A program made the translations under genes and the position numbers. Shown piece after piece: positions 26,939-36,185 of a DNA stretch of 64,000 nt. Under the pieces are notes generated by a model. The model had not been told where the DNA came from, ran no database searches, and was given only the letters and a program-made list of their open reading frames with translations. This DNA is from Steroidobacter agaridevorans (lineage in GTDB: Bacteria > Pseudomonadota > Gammaproteobacteria > Steroidobacterales > Steroidobacteraceae). Every line of letters starts with the position of its first letter. Position 1 is the stretch's first letter. The stretch covers positions 140,292 through 204,291 of the forward strand of contig NZ_BLJO01000011.1 in NCBI RefSeq assembly GCF_009932555.1, written 5' to 3'.

Positions 26939-27454
26939 TTAACCGCGCAGATCGAGCATCAGCTGCACGACCGCCTGAGTGGAATAAATGATTGCGACGG
27001 TGAGCGCGATGCCGGTGATCAGGCCGCGGTCCAGCGCCAGCATGAAAACGCGGCCGAGCACCAGCGCGACGACCAGGAACCGCGCCTTCAGCCAGGTCAT
27101 CGACAACTCATCGCTCCAGCCCAGCGCCAGCTGGGCCGAACGGATCGTCACATCGAGCAGCAATACCAGCAGACCGACGCCGAGCGTCGCCGTGATGGTC
27201 TGCACGAAACGCTGACGGCGCCCGAAGAACGCCAGCACCAGCCACAGCCAGGCGCCGAGCATCAATGCGTCGACACAGATGAACAACAGCGCGGTCGGCC
27301 GGTCGAGCGTGAACAGCCGCATGCGCATGAAGCCGGTGCTGAGATAAGCGATCAGCGCCAGTATCGCCAGAGCGGTCGAAGCCGGCAGGTCCTGCGGTCC
27401 CTTTCGCCAGAGCGCGATATCCAGGAAGCTTTGCAGAAATCGCAAAATGACCAT
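26939..27454 (-). CDS. Predicted four- to five-helix membrane protein
   Basis: I do not recognise a family name. The 171-residue product is almost entirely hydrophobic helices (STALAILALIAYLSTGF, ALLFICVDALMLGAWLWLVL, TLGVGLLVLLLDVTI, FLVVALVLGRVFMLAL, ITGIALTVAIIYSTQAVV), separated by short charged loops. I start it at the ATG at 27454 (MVILRFLQSF); the frame is open 31 codons further but that stretch contains the promoter area of rnd. No strong ribosome site is visible. It is the first gene of a likely operon with mpl and the Lon-N protein, divergent from rnd. Confidence 0.7.
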   Translation of the reverse strand: MVILRFLQSFLDIALWRKGPQDLPASTALAILALIAYLSTGFMRMRLFTLDRPTALLFICVDALMLGAWLWLVLAFFGRRQRFVQTITATLGVGLLVLLLDVTIRSAQLALGWSDELSMTWLKARFLVVALVLGRVFMLALDRGLITGIALTVAIIYSTQAVVQLMLDLRG

Positions 27455-27501
27455 GAGCGAAAACGCGTGTTGAGCCGGCGAGCCATGCCGGCGGACTCCC
27501 C

Positions 27502-27507
27502 TATAAT
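27502..27507 (+). promoter_or_regulatory. Consensus -10 box (TATAAT) upstream of rnd
   Basis: A perfect TATAAT stands 25 bases before the rnd ATG used here. No good -35 hexamer sits at 16-18 bases. With this box the transcript would begin near 27514, so the ATG at 27511 would fall at or before the start of the RNA. That supports the ATG at 27532. Confidence 0.5.
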
Positions 27508-27531
27508 GCGATGAATTGTACACGCACGCCC

Positions 27532-28662
27532 ATGCAGCCACCGCCAATAGTCACCACGTCCGCTGAACTTCTACACGCACTCGAACAGCTGCGCGCCGCC
27601 GAGTTCGTCGCGTTGGACACCGAGTTCATGCGTGAGAGCACGTATTTTCCCAAGCTCTGCCTGGTGCAGATGGCGACGCCTGGGCCGGATGGAACGACCC
27701 GATGCGCGCTGGTCGATCCGCTGGCGGTGCCCGACCTGCAGCCGTTATGGGATTTTCTGAACGACCGCGCCCGGATCAAAGTCGTGCACGCCGCGCGTCA
27801 GGATCTGGAAGTCCTGGCGGTCGCCATGCGTGACTCGCTCCAGGGTCCGATCTTCGATACCCAGATCGCCGCCGCGCTGCTCGGCCTGCCGGCGCAAATC
27901 GGCTACGGAGCACTGGTCGCCGCGCGGCTCGAGCACCAGCTGGAAAAAGGCCATACACGCACCGACTGGTCGCGACGGCCGCTGAGTCCCGAACAATTGC
28001 AGTACGCCGAGGACGATGTGCGCTATCTGGTGCCGCTGTATCAGAACCTGCGCGACGCCCTGCAAGAAGCCGGACGCATTCCGTGGCTCTATGAAGAGAC
28101 ACGCGAGCTGGAATCTCCCGCGCTCCATCGCACCGAGCCGGAGGCGGCCTGGAAGCGATTGAAGGGATTGGATCGATTGCGTCCCGAGCAACGCGCCACC
28201 GCCAAACTGCTCGCGCACTGGCGCGAGGAAACGGCGATCAAACACGACAAGCCGCGCGGCTGGATTCTGGCCGACGATGCGTTGCGCGAGATCGCCGAAC
28301 GGCTGCCGGGCAAAGCGGCGGATTTGGAAGGCATACGCACGCTGCCCGCCGGCGTGGCGCGCCGACGCGGCGAAGAATTGCTGGCGTTAGTCACTCGCGG
28401 CCGCGAACTGGCGCAATCGGAGCCGGCTGCATTCATTCCACCGAAGCCCGAGGCTCAGCAGCTCGCGCTAGTCACGAAGCTGATGAACCTCGCGCGCACG
28501 ACGGCGGAAGAATTGAAAGTCAGCCCGGAAATACTCGCCACCCGACGCGACGTGGAACAGCTGGTGTTCTCACGCCGCACCGATCGCCTGAGTACCGGCT
28601 GGCGCAAAGAGGTGATTGGCGACCGGTTGATCGAAGTCGCAAGCGCTACGGCGCGAACGTAG
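27532..28662 (+). CDS. rnd: Ribonuclease D
   Basis: This 376-residue 3'-5' exonuclease trims tRNA precursors and other stable RNAs. The DEDDy nuclease domain (about 1-190) shows DTEFMRE (Asp29, Glu31), the second aspartate in HAARQDLEV, and the third motif YAEDDVRYLVPLY with the Tyr/Asp pair. An HRDC-type helical region follows (about 205-280) and a further helical C-terminal part completes the usual RNase D layout. An ATG seven codons upstream is in frame but would overlap the transcription start expected from the TATAAT at 27502, so 27532 is preferred. The gene converges with adk. Confidence 0.93.
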   Translation: MQPPPIVTTSAELLHALEQLRAAEFVALDTEFMRESTYFPKLCLVQMATPGPDGTTRCALVDPLAVPDLQPLWDFLNDRARIKVVHAARQDLEVLAVAMRDSLQGPIFDTQIAAALLGLPAQIGYGALVAARLEHQLEKGHTRTDWSRRPLSPEQLQYAEDDVRYLVPLYQNLRDALQEAGRIPWLYEETRELESPALHRTEPEAAWKRLKGLDRLRPEQRATAKLLAHWREETAIKHDKPRGWILADDALREIAERLPGKAADLEGIRTLPAGVARRRGEELLALVTRGRELAQSEPAAFIPPKPEAQQLALVTKLMNLARTTAEELKVSPEILATRRDVEQLVFSRRTDRLSTGWRKEVIGDRLIEVASATART

Positions 28663-28666
28663 CACT

Positions 28667-28695
28667 CTCAGCAGGCTGAGCGCGCCATGGCGCGC
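28667..28695. terminator. Paired hairpins between convergent rnd and adk
   Basis: CTCAGC/GCTGAG (28667-28680) is followed directly by a perfect 16-base palindrome (28680-28695). No T run is present on the plus strand, so this may act as a two-way stop or as an RNA 3'-end stabiliser. The whole gap between the two stop codons is only 49 bases. Confidence 0.5.
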
Positions 28696-28711
28696 CAGCC
28701 GGCGATCGAGA

Positions 28712-29680
28712 TTATTTCTTCTTGCGAGCCTTGGTCGGGCGACGCGCGGCTTTCTTCGCCGGCGCCTTGCGAGCGGCCTTCTTGGTGCTGCGCGCAGCCG
28801 CTTTGGAAGATTTCTTCGCCGACTTCCTGGCGGCTTTGCCTTTCGCCGCCGGCGCCTTGCTCTTGGCAGCAGACTTCGGCTTCGACTTCGTCTTGGTCTT
28901 GGCCTTGGAAGACTTCGCCTTCGACGCAGCCTTGCTCGCACCCTTGGCCGCCGGCTTGGCCGACTTGACCGCCGGGTTCTTGCGCTTGGCCTGAGCAGGC
29001 GTCTTGGTGACTTTCACTTTGGACGCCGGCACCGGCTTGGCCAGCGCGGCGGCTTCCATGCGCTCGGACACTTCTTCCAGCTCGCCCTCGCCCGCGACTT
29101 TGCGCAGCAGGCCCAGCTTGGAATAGTGCTCGATCAGCGGCTTGGTCTGCTGGTCATACACGGCCAGGCGCTTGCCGATGACTTCTTCCTTGTCGTCGGG
29201 GCGTTGATACAGCTCGGTGCCGTCCTTTTCGCAGGTCGTGGCGCCGGCCGGCAGTGAATGAATGTTGTAAACCGTGCCGCACTTCGGGCAGATGCGACGG
29301 CCGGCGAGGCGTTGCATCAACGTCTCGTTGCGCACGTCGAGCAGCAGCACCGCGTCCAGCGGCTGGCCGATTTCTTCCAGCAGCGCATTCAGCGAATTCG
29401 CCTGGTCGATGTTGCGGGGAAAGCCGTCGAGGATGAAACCATTGGCGGCATCGGCACGGCTCAGGCGCTCGCGGATCAGGCCGAGCACGATGTCGTCGGA
29501 CACCAGCTGGCCGGCGTCCATGACCGATTTGGCTTGTTTGCCGAGCTCGGTGCCCCGGGCCACGGCATCGCGCAGCAGATCGCCGGAGGAAACCTGCGGC
29601 ACGCCATATTTGCCCATGAGGCGCTGCGCCTGAGTTCCCTTGCCCGAACCGGGTGCCCCCAGTAATACGATCCGCATCAT
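28712..29680 (-). CDS. adk: Adenylate kinase with zinc-type LID and basic C-terminal tail
   Basis: This 322-residue protein interconverts AMP, ADP and ATP. The core (about 1-214) has the P-loop GAPGSGKGTQ at residues 8-17, DGFPRNIDQ and the closing VYDQQTKPLIEHYSKLG. Its LID holds CPKC and, about 16 residues on, CEKD, the Cys3-Asp zinc site of Gram-positive enzymes that the E. coli protein lacks. The last ~108 residues are an alanine-, lysine-, serine- and proline-rich tail (AAKGASKAASKAKSSKAKT type) like histone H1, far beyond the usual length. Two ATGs in a row (29680 and 29677) open the gene. It converges with rnd and is divergent from pfp; the tail is read in the same frame with no break. 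Confidence 0.93.
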   Translation of the reverse strand: MMRIVLLGAPGSGKGTQAQRLMGKYGVPQVSSGDLLRDAVARGTELGKQAKSVMDAGQLVSDDIVLGLIRERLSRADAANGFILDGFPRNIDQANSLNALLEEIGQPLDAVLLLDVRNETLMQRLAGRRICPKCGTVYNIHSLPAGATTCEKDGTELYQRPDDKEEVIGKRLAVYDQQTKPLIEHYSKLGLLRKVAGEGELEEVSERMEAAALAKPVPASKVKVTKTPAQAKRKNPAVKSAKPAAKGASKAASKAKSSKAKTKTKSKPKSAAKSKAPAAKGKAARKSAKKSSKAAARSTKKAARKAPAKKAARRPTKARKKK

Positions 29681-29784
29681 TTTTGAATCCGACCTCCCGA
29701 GAAGAGCGCAGGAGGGTACAGAAAGCGCCGTTCGAGCGCTATCCTTCGCGCCGACGATCTTGGTTCTATTGCACAGGTCGAAAC

Positions 29785-31092
29785 ATGCCAAAAAAGACTG
29801 GGACGAAGAAAACTCCCCCGAAGAAGACTGCCCGCCCCCGCAACGCCTTTTACGCCCAGTCCGGCGGTGTTACCGCTGTCATCAACGCGTCGGCGGCTGG
29901 CGTCATCGAGGCCTGCCGCCGCGCCGGCAGCCGCATCGGCAAGGTTTATGCGGGCCGCAACGGCATCGTCGGCGCTTTGACAGAAGACCTGATCGACACC
30001 AGCAAGGAGTCGGCCGCGGCCATTCGCGCCCTGCGTCATACCCCCTCGGGCGCCTTCGGCTCGGCGCGTTTCAAGCTGAAAAAATTCGAGGACAATCCGG
30101 CCCAGTACCAGCGCCTGATCGAAGTGTTCCGGGCGCACGACATCGGTTATTTCTTCTATAACGGCGGCGGCGACTCGGCCGACACCTGCCTGAAGGTCTC
30201 GCAGCTGGCCGACAATCTCGGTTATCCCATTCAGGCCATTCACGTGCCGAAAACCGTGGATAACGACCTGCCGATCACCGACTGCTGCCCCGGCTTCGGC
30301 TCGGTGGCGAAATATGTCGCGGTATCGATCCGCGAGGCGGGCTTCGACGTGGCCTCGATGGCCAAAACCTCCACCAAGGTGTTCATCATGGAAGTGATGG
30401 GCCGCCATGCAGGCTGGATCGCGGCCGCCGGCGGGCTCGCCGCGGAGAAGGAAGGCGATTCGCCCCACATCATCCTGTTCCCGGAAATCACATTCGACGA
30501 GGACAAGTTCTGCGCGCGCGTCAAGGAGTGCGTGGAGAAGTACGGCTATTGCGCCATCGTGGTGTCGGAAGGCGTCAAGACCGCGGACGGCAAGTTCCTG
30601 TCCGATGCCGGCCTGCGGGACGCGTTCGGTCATGCGCAGCTCGGCGGCGTCGCGCCGGTGATCGCGCAGCTGGTCAAATCCAAGCTGAATTACAAATATC
30701 ACTGGGCTGTCGCCGATTACCTGCAGCGCGCCGCTCGCCACATCGCTTCGAAGGTCGACGTCGAACAGGCCTATGCGGTCGGCAAGGCGGCGGTGGAGCT
30801 GGCGCTCAAGGGTCACAACTCGGTGATGCCGACCATCGTGCGCACCTCGAGCAGCCCGTACAAATGGAAGATCGGCATGGCGCCGCTCGACAAGGTCGCG
30901 AACCAGGAAAAGATGCTGCCGCGTGATTACATCACCGAGGATGGCTTCCATATCACCGCGAAGGGGCGCAAATATTTGAGCCCGCTCATCCGCGGCGAGG
31001 ACTATCCGCCATATAAAGATGGCCTGCCCCAGTACGTGACGCTCAAGAACGCCGCGGTGAAGAAAAAGCTCGACACCCCCTTTGTGTTATAG
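29785..31092 (+). CDS. pfp: PPi-dependent 6-phosphofructokinase
   Basis: This 435-residue enzyme uses pyrophosphate to phosphorylate fructose 6-phosphate reversibly. The phosphoryl-donor loop reads NGGGDSADT (about 126-134), with aspartate at the second position that blocks ATP in PPi enzymes. The catalytic segment is PKTVDNDLPITD (about 155), where lysine replaces the glycine of ATP-type PGTIDND. EVMGRHAGWIA binds fructose 6-phosphate. The start MPKKTGTKKTPPKKTARP at 29785 has a strongly basic tail before the fold. It shares a divergent 104-bp region with adk and is followed by hppA, the other PPi enzyme. Donor choice is inferred from motifs. Confidence 0.92.
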   Translation: MPKKTGTKKTPPKKTARPRNAFYAQSGGVTAVINASAAGVIEACRRAGSRIGKVYAGRNGIVGALTEDLIDTSKESAAAIRALRHTPSGAFGSARFKLKKFEDNPAQYQRLIEVFRAHDIGYFFYNGGGDSADTCLKVSQLADNLGYPIQAIHVPKTVDNDLPITDCCPGFGSVAKYVAVSIREAGFDVASMAKTSTKVFIMEVMGRHAGWIAAAGGLAAEKEGDSPHIILFPEITFDEDKFCARVKECVEKYGYCAIVVSEGVKTADGKFLSDAGLRDAFGHAQLGGVAPVIAQLVKSKLNYKYHWAVADYLQRAARHIASKVDVEQAYAVGKAAVELALKGHNSVMPTIVRTSSSPYKWKIGMAPLDKVANQEKMLPRDYITEDGFHITAKGRKYLSPLIRGEDYPPYKDGLPQYVTLKNAAVKKKLDTPFVL

Positions 31093-31186
31093 TTTCGCGA
31101 CTTTTTTCCAGCACTTATCGGTTGCTATCGCGCTCCTTCAGGCTTGCCACGGCTGACGCCGGGCAAGCTGGTTTGAGATAGTCCGC

Positions 31187-31247
31187 GCCCGGCGTAGCCG
31201 GGCGCACACATGTATGGAATCGCGCGCGCCGGCGACAGCCCGGCGCG
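31187..31247 (+). repeat. Two GC-rich hairpins downstream of pfp
   Basis: The stems are GCCCGGC/GCCGGGC (31187-31203, loop GTA) and CGCGCCGG/CCGGCGCG (31225-31247, seven-base loop). They occupy the gap between pfp and hppA and have no T run. They may stabilise the pfp 3' end or attenuate read-through into hppA. Confidence 0.55.
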
Positions 31248-31273
31248 AGCCAGGTCCAACGTTTCATTTGGAA

Positions 31274-31303
31274 TTGCCTTACTGACGATCTGCCTGCTTT
31301 AAA
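31274..31303 (+). promoter_or_regulatory. Possible hppA promoter
   Basis: TTGCCT (31274-31279) and TTTAAA (31298-31303) are separated by 18 bases and end 41 bases before the hppA ATG. Both hexamers are imperfect, so this is only a candidate that would allow hppA to be transcribed apart from pfp. Confidence 0.3.
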
Positions 31304-31344
31304 AATTTGCTCACAACGATGCACCCGCAAGGGGGAGGAAGTTG

Positions 31345-33393
31345 ATGTCCACAGATGTCGCGCTTTGGCTCGCGATCGGCGCCGGTGTTCTGGCCGTGCT
31401 GTATGGCGTAATTTCGGTCGGTTGGATCAACAAGCAGCCCGCGGGCAATGAGCGAATGCAGGAGATCGCCGCGGCGATTCAGGCAGGCGCCAAGGCATAT
31501 CTCAATCGTCAGTACTCCACCATCGCCATCGTTGGCGTCGTTCTGTTGATCGTGCTCGGCCTGGCATTGGACTGGGCGACTGCCGGCGGCTTCGCGGTCG
31601 GCGCCATCCTCTCGGGTCTGGCCGGCTACATCGGCATGAATGTTTCGGTGCGCGCGAACGTGCGTACCGCGCAGGCTGCCAGCGTCGGCTTGAATCCCGC
31701 TCTGCAAGTCGCCTTCCGTGGCGGCGCAATCACCGGCATGTTGGTGGTCGGCCTCGGCATGATCGGCGTCGCCGGTTACTTCACGTTCATGCGTGGAATC
31801 ATCGGCGATGAGCATGCGTTGCACTCGCTGGTCGGCCTCGCATTCGGCGGCTCGCTCATCTCCATCTTCGCGCGTCTCGGCGGCGGCATCTTCACCAAGG
31901 GCGCCGACGTGGGCGCGGACCTGGTCGGCAAGGTCGAAGCCGGCATTCCTGAAGACGATCCGCGCAACCCGGCCGTGATCGCCGACAACGTCGGTGACAA
32001 CGTCGGCGACTGCGCCGGCATGGCCGCTGACTTGTTCGAAACGTACGCGGTGACCGTGGTCGCGACGATGGTGCTCGGCGGGTTGATGTTCACGGCCGCC
32101 GACGGCGGTCTCGATATCCGCTACATCATTTATCCGCTGGTGCTCGGCGCGGTCTCCATCGTCGCCTCCATCATCGGTTCGTACTTCGTGAAGGCGCGCG
32201 AAGGCGGCAAGATCATGAACGCGCTGTATCGAGGCACCGCCGTGTCCGGCGTGCTGGCGCTGATCGCGTTCTATTTCGTGACCCCGATGATCATGGGTCC
32301 CGAAGTCGCCAGCGATCTGTTCGCCTGCGCCGTCATCGGCCTGGTGCTCACCGCGGCGTTGATCGTGATCACCGAGTACTACACAGCGACGGAATACGCA
32401 CCGGTGCGTTACGTCGCTGCCGCTTCACAGACGGGGCACGGCACGAACGTCATCGCGGGCCTCGCGGTGTCGATGAAGTCGACCGCGCTGCCGGTGCTCG
32501 CCGTGGTCGCGGCCATCTGGGGCGCTTATTACATCGCGGACCTGTACGGCATCGCCGTCGCGGCCACCTCGATGTTGTCGATGACCGGCATGATCGTTGC
32601 GCTCGACGCCTACGGCCCGATCACGGACAACGGCGGCGGCATCGCCGAGATGTCGGGTCTGCCGAAGGACGTGCGCAAGATCACCGACGCGCTCGATGCG
32701 GTCGGCAACACGACCAAGGCTGTCACCAAGGGTTACGCGATCGGCTCCGCCGGTCTCGCCGCGCTGGTGCTGTTCGCCGACTACACCCACAACCTCGAAG
32801 CTGCCGGCAAGCTGCAGGTGTTCTCGCTGTCCGATCCGGCCGTGATCATCGGCTTGTTCATCGGCGGCCTGGTGCCCTATCTGTTCGGCGCCATGGCGAT
32901 GGAAGCCGTCGGTCGCGCGGCCGGCTCGGTGGTTGTGGAAGTGCGCCGTCAGTTCCAGGAAATCAAAGGCATCATGGAAGGCACGGCCAAGCCGGACTAT
33001 TCCAAGGCCGTCGACATGCTGACGCGCGCCGCGATCAAAGAAATGATCGTGCCGTCGATCCTCCCCATCCTGGTACCGGTGGTGGTGGCGTTCGGCATGA
33101 ACTTCCTGATGGGCCCGGGCGCGGGCATTCGCGCACTGGGCGGCCTGCTGATCGGAACGATCGTGACCGGCCTGTTCGTCGCCATCTCCATGTGCACGGG
33201 CGGCGGCGCATGGGATAACGCCAAGAAGTACATCGAGGAAGGCAACTTCGGCGGCAAGGGCTCGGACACGCACAAGGCGGCTGTGACCGGCGACACGGTT
33301 GGCGATCCGTACAAGGACACGGCGGGCCCGGCGATCAACCCGCTGATCAAGATCATCAACATCGTGGCGCTGCTGCTCGTGCCACTGCTGTAA
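31345..33393 (+). CDS. hppA: K+-independent H+-translocating membrane pyrophosphatase
   Basis: This 682-residue polytopic protein hydrolyses PPi and pumps protons. The core motif [13 protein letters not shown] starts near residue 188 and is followed by [20 protein letters not shown] with the Mg-PPi binding aspartates. The late acidic segment [21 protein letters not shown] is present. In [14 protein letters not shown], Lys458 occupies the position that separates K+-independent (Lys) from K+-dependent (Ala) enzymes. About sixteen membrane segments can be seen. The ATG at 31345 follows a strong GGGGGAGGAA site, so the TTG one codon upstream is unlikely. It pairs with pfp, and a textbook terminator follows. 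Confidence 0.96.
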   Translation: MSTDVALWLAIGAGVLAVLYGVISVGWINKQPAGNERMQEIAAAIQAGAKAYLNRQYSTIAIVGVVLLIVLGLALDWATAGGFAVGAILSGLAGYIGMNVSVRANVRTAQAASVGLNPALQVAFRGGAITGMLVVGLGMIGVAGYFTFMRGIIGDEHALHSLVGLAFGGSLISIFARLGGGIFTKGADVGADLVGKVEAGIPEDDPRNPAVIADNVGDNVGDCAGMAADLFETYAVTVVATMVLGGLMFTAADGGLDIRYIIYPLVLGAVSIVASIIGSYFVKAREGGKIMNALYRGTAVSGVLALIAFYFVTPMIMGPEVASDLFACAVIGLVLTAALIVITEYYTATEYAPVRYVAAASQTGHGTNVIAGLAVSMKSTALPVLAVVAAIWGAYYIADLYGIAVAATSMLSMTGMIVALDAYGPITDNGGGIAEMSGLPKDVRKITDALDAVGNTTKAVTKGYAIGSAGLAALVLFADYTHNLEAAGKLQVFSLSDPAVIIGLFIGGLVPYLFGAMAMEAVGRAAGSVVVEVRRQFQEIKGIMEGTAKPDYSKAVDMLTRAAIKEMIVPSILPILVPVVVAFGMNFLMGPGAGIRALGGLLIGTIVTGLFVAISMCTGGGAWDNAKKYIEEGNFGGKGSDTHKAAVTGDTVGDPYKDTAGPAINPLIKIINIVALLLVPLL

Positions 33394-33413
33394 AAACTAG
33401 CAGCCGTAGATAC

Positions 33414-33445
33414 AAAAGGGCGCAGCTTGGCTGCGCCCTTTTTGT
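33414..33445 (+). terminator. Rho-independent terminator of hppA
   Basis: A perfect stem AAAAGGGCGCAGC/GCTGCGCCCTTTT with loop TTG and a T-rich tail begins 21 bases after the hppA stop. It should separate hppA from the DUF454 gene, whose start lies at 33469. Confidence 0.92.
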
Positions 33446-33468
33446 TTCGGCTGGGGCAAACTGCACCG

Positions 33469-33876
33469 ATGGATGACACCCGCAAACCCCTGCCTGTAGT
33501 AGTGCGCTACCTGCTGCTGGTCCTCGCGGTCGTGTGCCTGGTGATTGGCGTGGTCGCGCTGTTCGTGCCTGGAATACCCACGACCGTGTTCATTCTGATC
33601 GCCGGCTGGGCGGCGGCTCGCAGCTCACCGCGATTTCACGACTGGTTGATCAACCATCGCCACTTCGGCCCGATGCTGCGGGATTGGAGAGCGCACGGCG
33701 CCGTGAGCCGTCGGGCCAAGATCCTGGCAACGGTGATGATGACGGGCTCGGCCGTGATCTTCTTCATGGTGAGTCCGCGAAGATGGGTCGCGGAACTCCT
33801 CACCGCCCTGATGGCGCTCGTGCTGATGTGGCTGTGGCTGCGGCCCGAGCCGCCGCCGAAAGTTCAAGAACCTTAG
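33469..33876 (+). CDS. DUF454 (YbaN-like) small membrane protein
   Basis: This 135-residue protein belongs to the YbaN/DUF454 family of unknown function. Family marks are VPGIPTTVFILIAGWAAARSSPRFHDWL (about residues 32-59), the FGPMLRDW segment and the late AK-containing turn. Three to four hydrophobic segments place it in the inner membrane. The ATG at 33469 (MDDTRKP) gives the family length; an in-frame upstream start at 33427 lies inside the hppA terminator and is rejected. Its stop overlaps the convergent GGDEF-EAL stop by four bases. Confidence 0.85.
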   Translation: MDDTRKPLPVVVRYLLLVLAVVCLVIGVVALFVPGIPTTVFILIAGWAAARSSPRFHDWLINHRHFGPMLRDWRAHGAVSRRAKILATVMMTGSAVIFFMVSPRRWVAELLTALMALVLMWLWLRPEPPPKVQEP

Positions 33877-36185
33877 CCGATGCTCCGCGCCGGCACGACG
33901 CGCGCGAGCGGTTGTGGCCGCCCCAGATAGAAGCCCTGCAAGAAATCGACGCCCATCTTCTTGGCGGCGTCCAGCGCGCCGGCATCCTCGACCTGCTCGG
34001 CGATCACCTGGAAATTCAGCGTGCGCGCCAGCTTGATCATCGCGGCGACCATCGCCTGGTTCACCGAATCCACCGCCAGGTTGCGAATGAACGTGCCGTC
34101 GATCTTCAGATAATCGAGCGACAGGTTCTTCAGATTGCCGAACGACGACAGCCCGCGACCGAAATCGTCCAGCGCGAACTGACAGCCCATGCCGTGCAAT
34201 ACGCCGATGAAGCGCTGCGCATGTTCGATGTTCGTGATCACGGAGTTCTCGGTGACTTCGAAGCACAGCTGCGTCGGCGCCACGCCGGTGCGATCGAGCA
34301 CGTCGACGACGAACTCGAGGAACTGCGGATCGCCAAGAGTCTGGCCGGAAAGATTGATCGCAAGACTGCGGCTCGACGGCAGGCGAATGCCGCCGCGACC
34401 CAGCGCAGTCAGCGCCGTCTGCACGACCCAGCGATCGACATCCGCCATCAAGCGATAACGCTCCGCCGCGCGCAGGAACTCCGCCGGCGAGATGCCGCCC
34501 GGCACATTCTCATCCTGCAGACGAAGCAGCACTTCGAGCGCCGGCCCCGTTTCGGTCGCCGAGGACGCGATGATGGGCTGAGCCATCAGCTCGAAACGAT
34601 TGTCCTTGAGCGCCGACTGCAGACGCTGCAGCCACTGGATCTCGCCCCTATGACGCGCAACCGCTTCATCGCGCGCCGAGTAAACGTGGACGTGATTGCC
34701 CTGCTTCTTGGCGACGTAGCACGCCGAGTCGGCCGCGCTCATCACTTCATCGGGCGCGCCACTCTCGCGTGAGATCTCGATCAAGCCGACGCTGATGCCG
34801 ATGTTGAAGATCTTGTCCTTCCACACGAAGCGGTAGTCACTGATCTTCCGCACCACGTCGTCGGCGATCTGCCGCGCTTTGTCGAGCGGACAGCCGACCA
34901 GCAGCAGACCGAACTCGTCGCCGCCGAGACGGCCGACGGTGTCGGAGTCGCGCACTGTTTCTTTGATGAGCGCGGCGACCTCGCGGAGCATGCCGTCGCC
35001 GGCCATGTGACCGCAGGTGTCGTTCACTGCCTTGAAGCGATCGAGGTCGAGATAGCACAGCACGTGCTTGGCTTCGTTGGTGTGCGCCGTCTGCAGCGAC
35101 TCTTCCAACCGACGCTCGAACTCGCGGCGATTCACCAGACCGGTCAGTGCATCGTGACTCGCCTGATACGACATCTGCTTGGTGATGCCGCGCAGCTCGC
35201 TCACGTCGCGTACGACGATAACCGTGCCGACCAGATCGCCCTTCTGACCCTTCAACGGCGTGACGGTCAGCTCTACCGAGCGCTCTTCAGTGCCATCGCG
35301 CGAGATCATCAAGCCACGGCGGCCGGCCGTCACTTTCGACTGGGTCGCGAGGCAATGACGCACCGGATCGCCGAGCGAACGGCGGTCGCCCTCGTCCAGC
35401 AATTGGATGATGTCGGTGATGCTCTTGCCGAGCGCATCGACGGCGCTCACGCCGATCAACTGCTCGCCGGCTTGATTCACGTAGTCGATGCGGCCGCTGA
35501 CATCCGTGGTGATGATGCCTTCGCCGAGCGAATCGAGCGTTTCCCACGCGGTGGGCCGGCCACTGCGCGCCGGTGTCGAAGCCGGCAAGGAACGCGGCCC
35601 CATCTCGATCAGCGTCAATAACAAAGCCGGGCCGCCCTGATAGTCGATGCGCACTGCGGTGAGCTCGACGCGCGCGGTGCCGCCTTCAGTGTCGGGATGC
35701 AGCTCGATCTCCAACCGCTCCAGCCCGGGCTCGGCGGCGAGCGAGCGACGCAGGTGTTCGACGACCAGCTCGGTGTAATCGGGATGCAGCAGCTCGGCGA
35801 TCTTCTTGCCGGTGAGATGCTCCGCGGCCGTGGCGCCGGTGAGTGCGGCGAAGCGCTCGTTGGCGAACACGATGTGATCGCGATGGACGGCGACCGCTTC
35901 CTGCAGGCCCGCCAGCAGACCGACCAACGAGCGCTCGCGCTCGCCGATCATCAGATCCTTCATCGCCATCTGCTCGAGCAGACGGTTGGCATTCTCCGCG
36001 AACTCCGACGCCGGGCCGCTGCCGCGGACGCGCTCGGCGAATTTTCCGGAGCGAACGATAGCCTCCAGTTGTCCGGCAGCGCGAGTCAGCGCCGCGCTCC
36101 GGCGCTCCCGCCAGAGGATGAAACCCAGCAGCAGCAAGACCGCGACGGCGAGAGAAATGGTCAAAGTCCCCAACAGGGCACTCAC
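33873..36185 (-). CDS. Membrane-anchored PAS-GGDEF-EAL cyclic-di-GMP protein
   Basis: This protein has about 770 residues. After one N-terminal helix (LLGTLTISLAVAVLLLLGFI) come two PAS-like sensor domains (about 100-200 and 215-330). The GGDEF domain has an intact RLGGDEFG at about 421, and the EAL domain begins EVLLRL at about 549. The EAL metal and catalytic residues are all visible (AINLSG, EVTEN, LDDFGRGLSS, LKIDGTF, IAEQVE, LQGFYLG), so both synthesis and breakdown of c-di-GMP are possible. The start is a GTG at 36185 with an AAGAG site. The frame extends 32 codons further without one. No GEMM riboswitch is evident upstream. Confidence 0.87.
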   Translation of the reverse strand: MSALLGTLTISLAVAVLLLLGFILWRERRSAALTRAAGQLEAIVRSGKFAERVRGSGPASEFAENANRLLEQMAMKDLMIGERERSLVGLLAGLQEAVAVHRDHIVFANERFAALTGATAAEHLTGKKIAELLHPDYTELVVEHLRRSLAAEPGLERLEIELHPDTEGGTARVELTAVRIDYQGGPALLLTLIEMGPRSLPASTPARSGRPTAWETLDSLGEGIITTDVSGRIDYVNQAGEQLIGVSAVDALGKSITDIIQLLDEGDRRSLGDPVRHCLATQSKVTAGRRGLMISRDGTEERSVELTVTPLKGQKGDLVGTVIVVRDVSELRGITKQMSYQASHDALTGLVNRREFERRLEESLQTAHTNEAKHVLCYLDLDRFKAVNDTCGHMAGDGMLREVAALIKETVRDSDTVGRLGGDEFGLLLVGCPLDKARQIADDVVRKISDYRFVWKDKIFNIGISVGLIEISRESGAPDEVMSAADSACYVAKKQGNHVHVYSARDEAVARHRGEIQWLQRLQSALKDNRFELMAQPIIASSATETGPALEVLLRLQDENVPGGISPAEFLRAAERYRLMADVDRWVVQTALTALGRGGIRLPSSRSLAINLSGQTLGDPQFLEFVVDVLDRTGVAPTQLCFEVTENSVITNIEHAQRFIGVLHGMGCQFALDDFGRGLSSFGNLKNLSLDYLKIDGTFIRNLAVDSVNQAMVAAMIKLARTLNFQVIAEQVEDAGALDAAKKMGVDFLQGFYLGRPQPLARVVPARSIG

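Noticed and set aside
25796-27514. Plus-strand open frame opposite mpl and the membrane protein
   Set aside because: Antisense shadow of two coding genes with no motif of its own.
31088-31093. TATAGT near the pfp stop as a promoter for hppA
   Set aside because: It overlaps the coding end of pfp and has no -35 hexamer at a usable distance; a weak candidate nearer to hppA is given instead.
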